Below, in pieces: positions 8,122 to 10,072 of a stretch of DNA of 10,072 bases (the first letter of the stretch is position 1; every line of letters starts with the position of its first letter). The stretch is from Pseudomonadota bacterium (lineage in GTDB: Bacteria > Pseudomonadota > Gammaproteobacteria > Steroidobacterales > Steroidobacteraceae): positions 1-10,072 of the forward strand of contig QGUO01000102.1 of the NCBI GenBank assembly GCA_003242495.1. Reading direction: 5' to 3'. A program made the position numbers and the translations under genes. A model generated the notes under the pieces. The model saw only the letters and a program-made list of their open reading frames with translations, ran no database searches and was not told the DNA's origin.

Positions 8122-9729
8122 ATGCAGGATCTCATCGACAACCTCCTCAACGAGCTGCGCAGCGCGTGGCGCTTCCGGCGCTACGCCCTGCTGGTGGCAT
8201 GGGGGGTGTGCCTGCTCGGCTGGCCGGTGGTCTACGCGATTCCCGACAAATACGAGGCGCGCGCCCGCGTGAACGTCGATACGCGTACGCCGCTGCAGCC
8301 GTTGCTGCAGGGCATTGCGATCGATCAGGACGTGCAGAGCCAGATCAACCAGGTACGTCAGGCGCTGTTCGGCGGCCCCAACCTGGAACGGGTGGCGCAG
8401 GAAGCAGGCATGGACCTCACCGGGAAAACGCCCCGCGAACGCCAGGACATCATCGGCGGGCTGCGCTCGCGTATCCAGCTGACGCTCGAGCCGCAGAGCG
8501 GCGGCGGGGGCGCGCCCAACAACTTCTATCGCATCACCTTCCAGGACCGCGACCAGGCCTTCGCGCTCAAGCTGGTGGACGTGTTGCTCAACTCCTTCGT
8601 GGAATCGACCATGGGGACGGGCCGCCAGGGAACCGCGAACGCGCAACGGTTCCTGCAGGAGCAGCTGCGCGAGTACGATCGCATCCTCGCCGACGCGGAG
8701 GCGCGGCTCGCCGAGTTCAAGAAGCGGAACATGGGGCTGGTGCCGGGCGAGGAGGGCGATTATTTCCAGCGCCTGCAGAACGAGGTGCGCGAGATCCAGC
8801 GCCTCGAGTCGGCGTTGAGCGTCGCGACCAGCCGCCGGGCCGAGCTCGAGCGTCAGTTGCGGGGCGCGTCCCCTTACGTCCCGCCGACCGACGGCGCGGT
8901 GGCGGGGCGCAGCGGCAGCACCCCGGGACAGCCGCAGGACACGGCGAGCCGCATCCAGGAAACCCGGGCCCGGCTCGATGAGCTGTTGCTCCGATTCACG
9001 GAGCGGCATCCGGACGTCATCGCCGCCCGCGAAACGCTCGCGGCGCTGGAGGAGCGCCAGCGCGCGGAGCTCGAAGCGCTGCGCCGGGGCGATCCGGACG
9101 CGGCGGCTGTCACCGGGGCGAGCGCCAATCCCATCTACCAGAGCATTCAGCTGCAGCTGAACGAGGTCGACGTGGAGATCGCTGCGCTGCGCGGGCAGCT
9201 GGCGGATCACCGTCGCAGCGAGGCGCGGCTGCGCCAGCTCGTCGACACCGTGCCTGAAGTGGAGGCCGAATATGCGCGGCTCACGCGCGATTACGATGTG
9301 ACCCGTGCGACCTACAACACGCTCCTCGAGCGCCTGGAGCGCGCGCGCCTCTCCGGTGATGCAGAAGCGACGGGCATCGTGAAGTTCGACATCGTCGATC
9401 CGCCCTCGGTGAGCTTCGGGCCGGTGTCGCCGAATCGCCCTGTGCTGCTGCTCGGGGTGCTGGTGGTCGGGCTGGGCGCCGGCGGCGCGATTGCCTGGCT
9501 GATGCACATGCTCAAACCCGTCTTCTTCAGCGCCCGGTCGCTTGCCGAGGTGACCGGCCTGGATGTCCTTGGCACGGTGAGCGCTGCGTGGGTCGATAAG
9601 CAGCGCGCAGCGGTCCGGCGAGGCGTCTTGCGGTATTCGGCCGCATCGGCGGCACTGCTCGCCGCGTTCGTCGTGGCCGTCGCCGTTCAAGGGCGCGCAT
9701 CGAGATTTTTCAGTCAGCTGCTCGGCTAG
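8122..9729 (+). CDS. XrtA-system polysaccharide chain-length determinant (Wzz/GumC family)
   Basis: Inner-membrane polysaccharide co-polymerase of 535 residues, thought to set polymer length and bridge synthesis to the export protein. It has a short cytoplasmic N-terminus, helix 1 (about 22-40) and a Wzz-type domain starting P-D-K-Y-E-A-R-A. A long periplasmic part follows, with predicted coiled coils (about 175-245 and 285-350) separated by a Gly/Pro-rich linker (about 255-280). A proline-bearing stretch (D-P-P-S-V-S-F-G-P-V-S-P-N-R-P) leads into helix 2 (about 441-463). A third helix (about 506-523) sits near the C-terminus. There is no fused kinase domain; the tyrosine kinase is the next gene, as usual in XrtA clusters. 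The start has a modest AGGT site overlapping the previous stop, and the gap to the kinase gene is eight bases. The three-helix layout and length fit the XrtA-specific branch better than short Wzz proteins. Confidence 0.93.
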   Translation: MQDLIDNLLNELRSAWRFRRYALLVAWGVCLLGWPVVYAIPDKYEARARVNVDTRTPLQPLLQGIAIDQDVQSQINQVRQALFGGPNLERVAQEAGMDLTGKTPRERQDIIGGLRSRIQLTLEPQSGGGGAPNNFYRITFQDRDQAFALKLVDVLLNSFVESTMGTGRQGTANAQRFLQEQLREYDRILADAEARLAEFKKRNMGLVPGEEGDYFQRLQNEVREIQRLESALSVATSRRAELERQLRGASPYVPPTDGAVAGRSGSTPGQPQDTASRIQETRARLDELLLRFTERHPDVIAARETLAALEERQRAELEALRRGDPDAAAVTGASANPIYQSIQLQLNEVDVEIAALRGQLADHRRSEARLRQLVDTVPEVEAEYARLTRDYDVTRATYNTLLERLERARLSGDAEATGIVKFDIVDPPSVSFGPVSPNRPVLLLGVLVVGLGAGGAIAWLMHMLKPVFFSARSLAEVTGLDVLGTVSAAWVDKQRAAVRRGVLRYSAASAALLAAFVVAVAVQGRASRFFSQLLG

Positions 9730-9732
9730 AGG
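9728..9732 (+). promoter_or_regulatory. Ribosome-binding site of the tyrosine autokinase gene
   Basis: AGAGG overlaps the stop codon of the chain-length gene and lies five bases before ATG 9738. It supports that start and close translational linkage of the two genes. Confidence 0.6.
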
Positions 9733-9737
9733 TTGTC

Positions 9738-10072
9738 ATGAGTCTGGTCGAGCGTGCGCTCAAGAAGATGATGGAAAACCGCGGTCAGACGGGCGAACTG
9801 CAGCCGCCTGCACCGCTCGGTCGCCTCGTGGAGGCCTCCGGACCGGCTGCGCCCGATGAAGCGCCGCCGGCCGCCCCGGCCAGGGTGCTGCGCGTCGATC
9901 GGGCGGCACTGCGCGACAAGGGGTTGTTGCCGCCCGAGCACCATGAACGGCGGATGGCCACCGAATACCGGCAGATCAAGCGCCCGCTGCTGGCGAACGC
10001 GCTCGGGCGTGGCGTGCCGCGCATGGCGAACGGCCAGCTCATCATGATGGCCAGCGCGCTCCCGGGTGACGG
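9738..10072 (+). CDS. XrtA-associated tyrosine autokinase (BY-kinase, CpsD/CapB-like), 3' partial
   Basis: Cytoplasmic bacterial tyrosine kinase expected to work with the preceding chain-length determinant by cycles of autophosphorylation. Only 111 codons are visible before the window ends, with no stop. The protein begins M-S-L-V-E-R-A-L-K-K-M. A Pro/Ala-rich low-complexity linker follows (about 22-50). Then comes the conserved pre-kinase block with L-L-P-P-E (about 64-68), R-R-M-A-T-E-Y-R-Q-I-K-R-P-L-L (about 71-85) and L-I-M-M-A-S-A-L-P-G-D-G, which leads into the Walker A loop. The Walker A lysine, Walker B and C-terminal tyrosine cluster lie outside the window, so catalytic competence cannot be judged. 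The assignment rests on the N-terminal pattern seen in XrtA-associated kinases and on its position eight bases after the chain-length gene. Confidence 0.88.
   Translation, partial: MSLVERALKKMMENRGQTGELQPPAPLGRLVEASGPAAPDEAPPAAPARVLRVDRAALRDKGLLPPEHHERRMATEYRQIKRPLLANALGRGVPRMANGQLIMMASALPGD

Noticed and set aside
7495..9690. A 731-codon open frame on the minus strand across the export and chain-length genes
   Set aside because: It is the antisense shadow of two well-recognised genes in GC-rich DNA, which suppresses stop codons. The translation is rich in Arg, His, Gln and Ala, with no domain pattern.

Overview
The window is a high-GC, Gram-negative stretch, judged by eye at roughly two thirds G+C with strong G/C preference at third codon positions. 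Every convincing gene lies on the + strand. It carries the regulatory and sorting half and the start of the export half of an exosortase A (XrtA)/PEP-CTERM exopolysaccharide locus. Such loci are typical of biofilm- or floc-forming Beta- and Gammaproteobacteria with an outer membrane. The sequence alone does not fix the genus. Nothing suggests mobile DNA, rRNA, tRNA or CRISPR.

Layout, left half (about 1-7199): a tightly packed block of four genes. These are prsK (sensor histidine kinase, 5' end outside the window), prsR (sigma-54-dependent response regulator, GTG start), xrtA (exosortase A fused to an EpsI-type domain) and prsT (a long TPR-repeat lipoprotein). Gaps are 31, 1 and 14 bases, so one transcript is likely.

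Middle (7200-7479): a 280-base spacer, the only sizeable non-coding stretch. It holds a possible extended -10 promoter, two inverted repeats and a 46-codon ORF with a good ribosome-binding site. That ORF ends four bases before the next gene, which lacks a clear ribosome-binding site of its own.

Right half (7480-10072): a short polysaccharide export (OPX/Wza-like) protein, a Wzz/GumC-type chain-length determinant of the XrtA type, and the first 111 codons of the XrtA-associated tyrosine autokinase, cut by the window edge just before its Walker A motif. Gaps are 9 and 8 bases, so this is a second likely operon or a continuation of the first.

How they work together (family knowledge plus inference): PrsK phosphorylates PrsR, which activates sigma-54 promoters, probably of PEP-CTERM protein genes elsewhere in the genome. 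XrtA cleaves the PEP-CTERM tails of those exported proteins at the inner membrane. PrsT is a conserved envelope partner of unknown mechanism. The export protein, chain-length determinant and kinase form the trans-envelope machinery that makes and secretes the associated polysaccharide. No PEP-CTERM substrate, glycosyltransferase or outer-membrane beta barrel lies in the window. The system type is known; the points worth checking are the structured leader with its small ORF, the sorting signals of the two exported proteins, and the missing outer-membrane channel.
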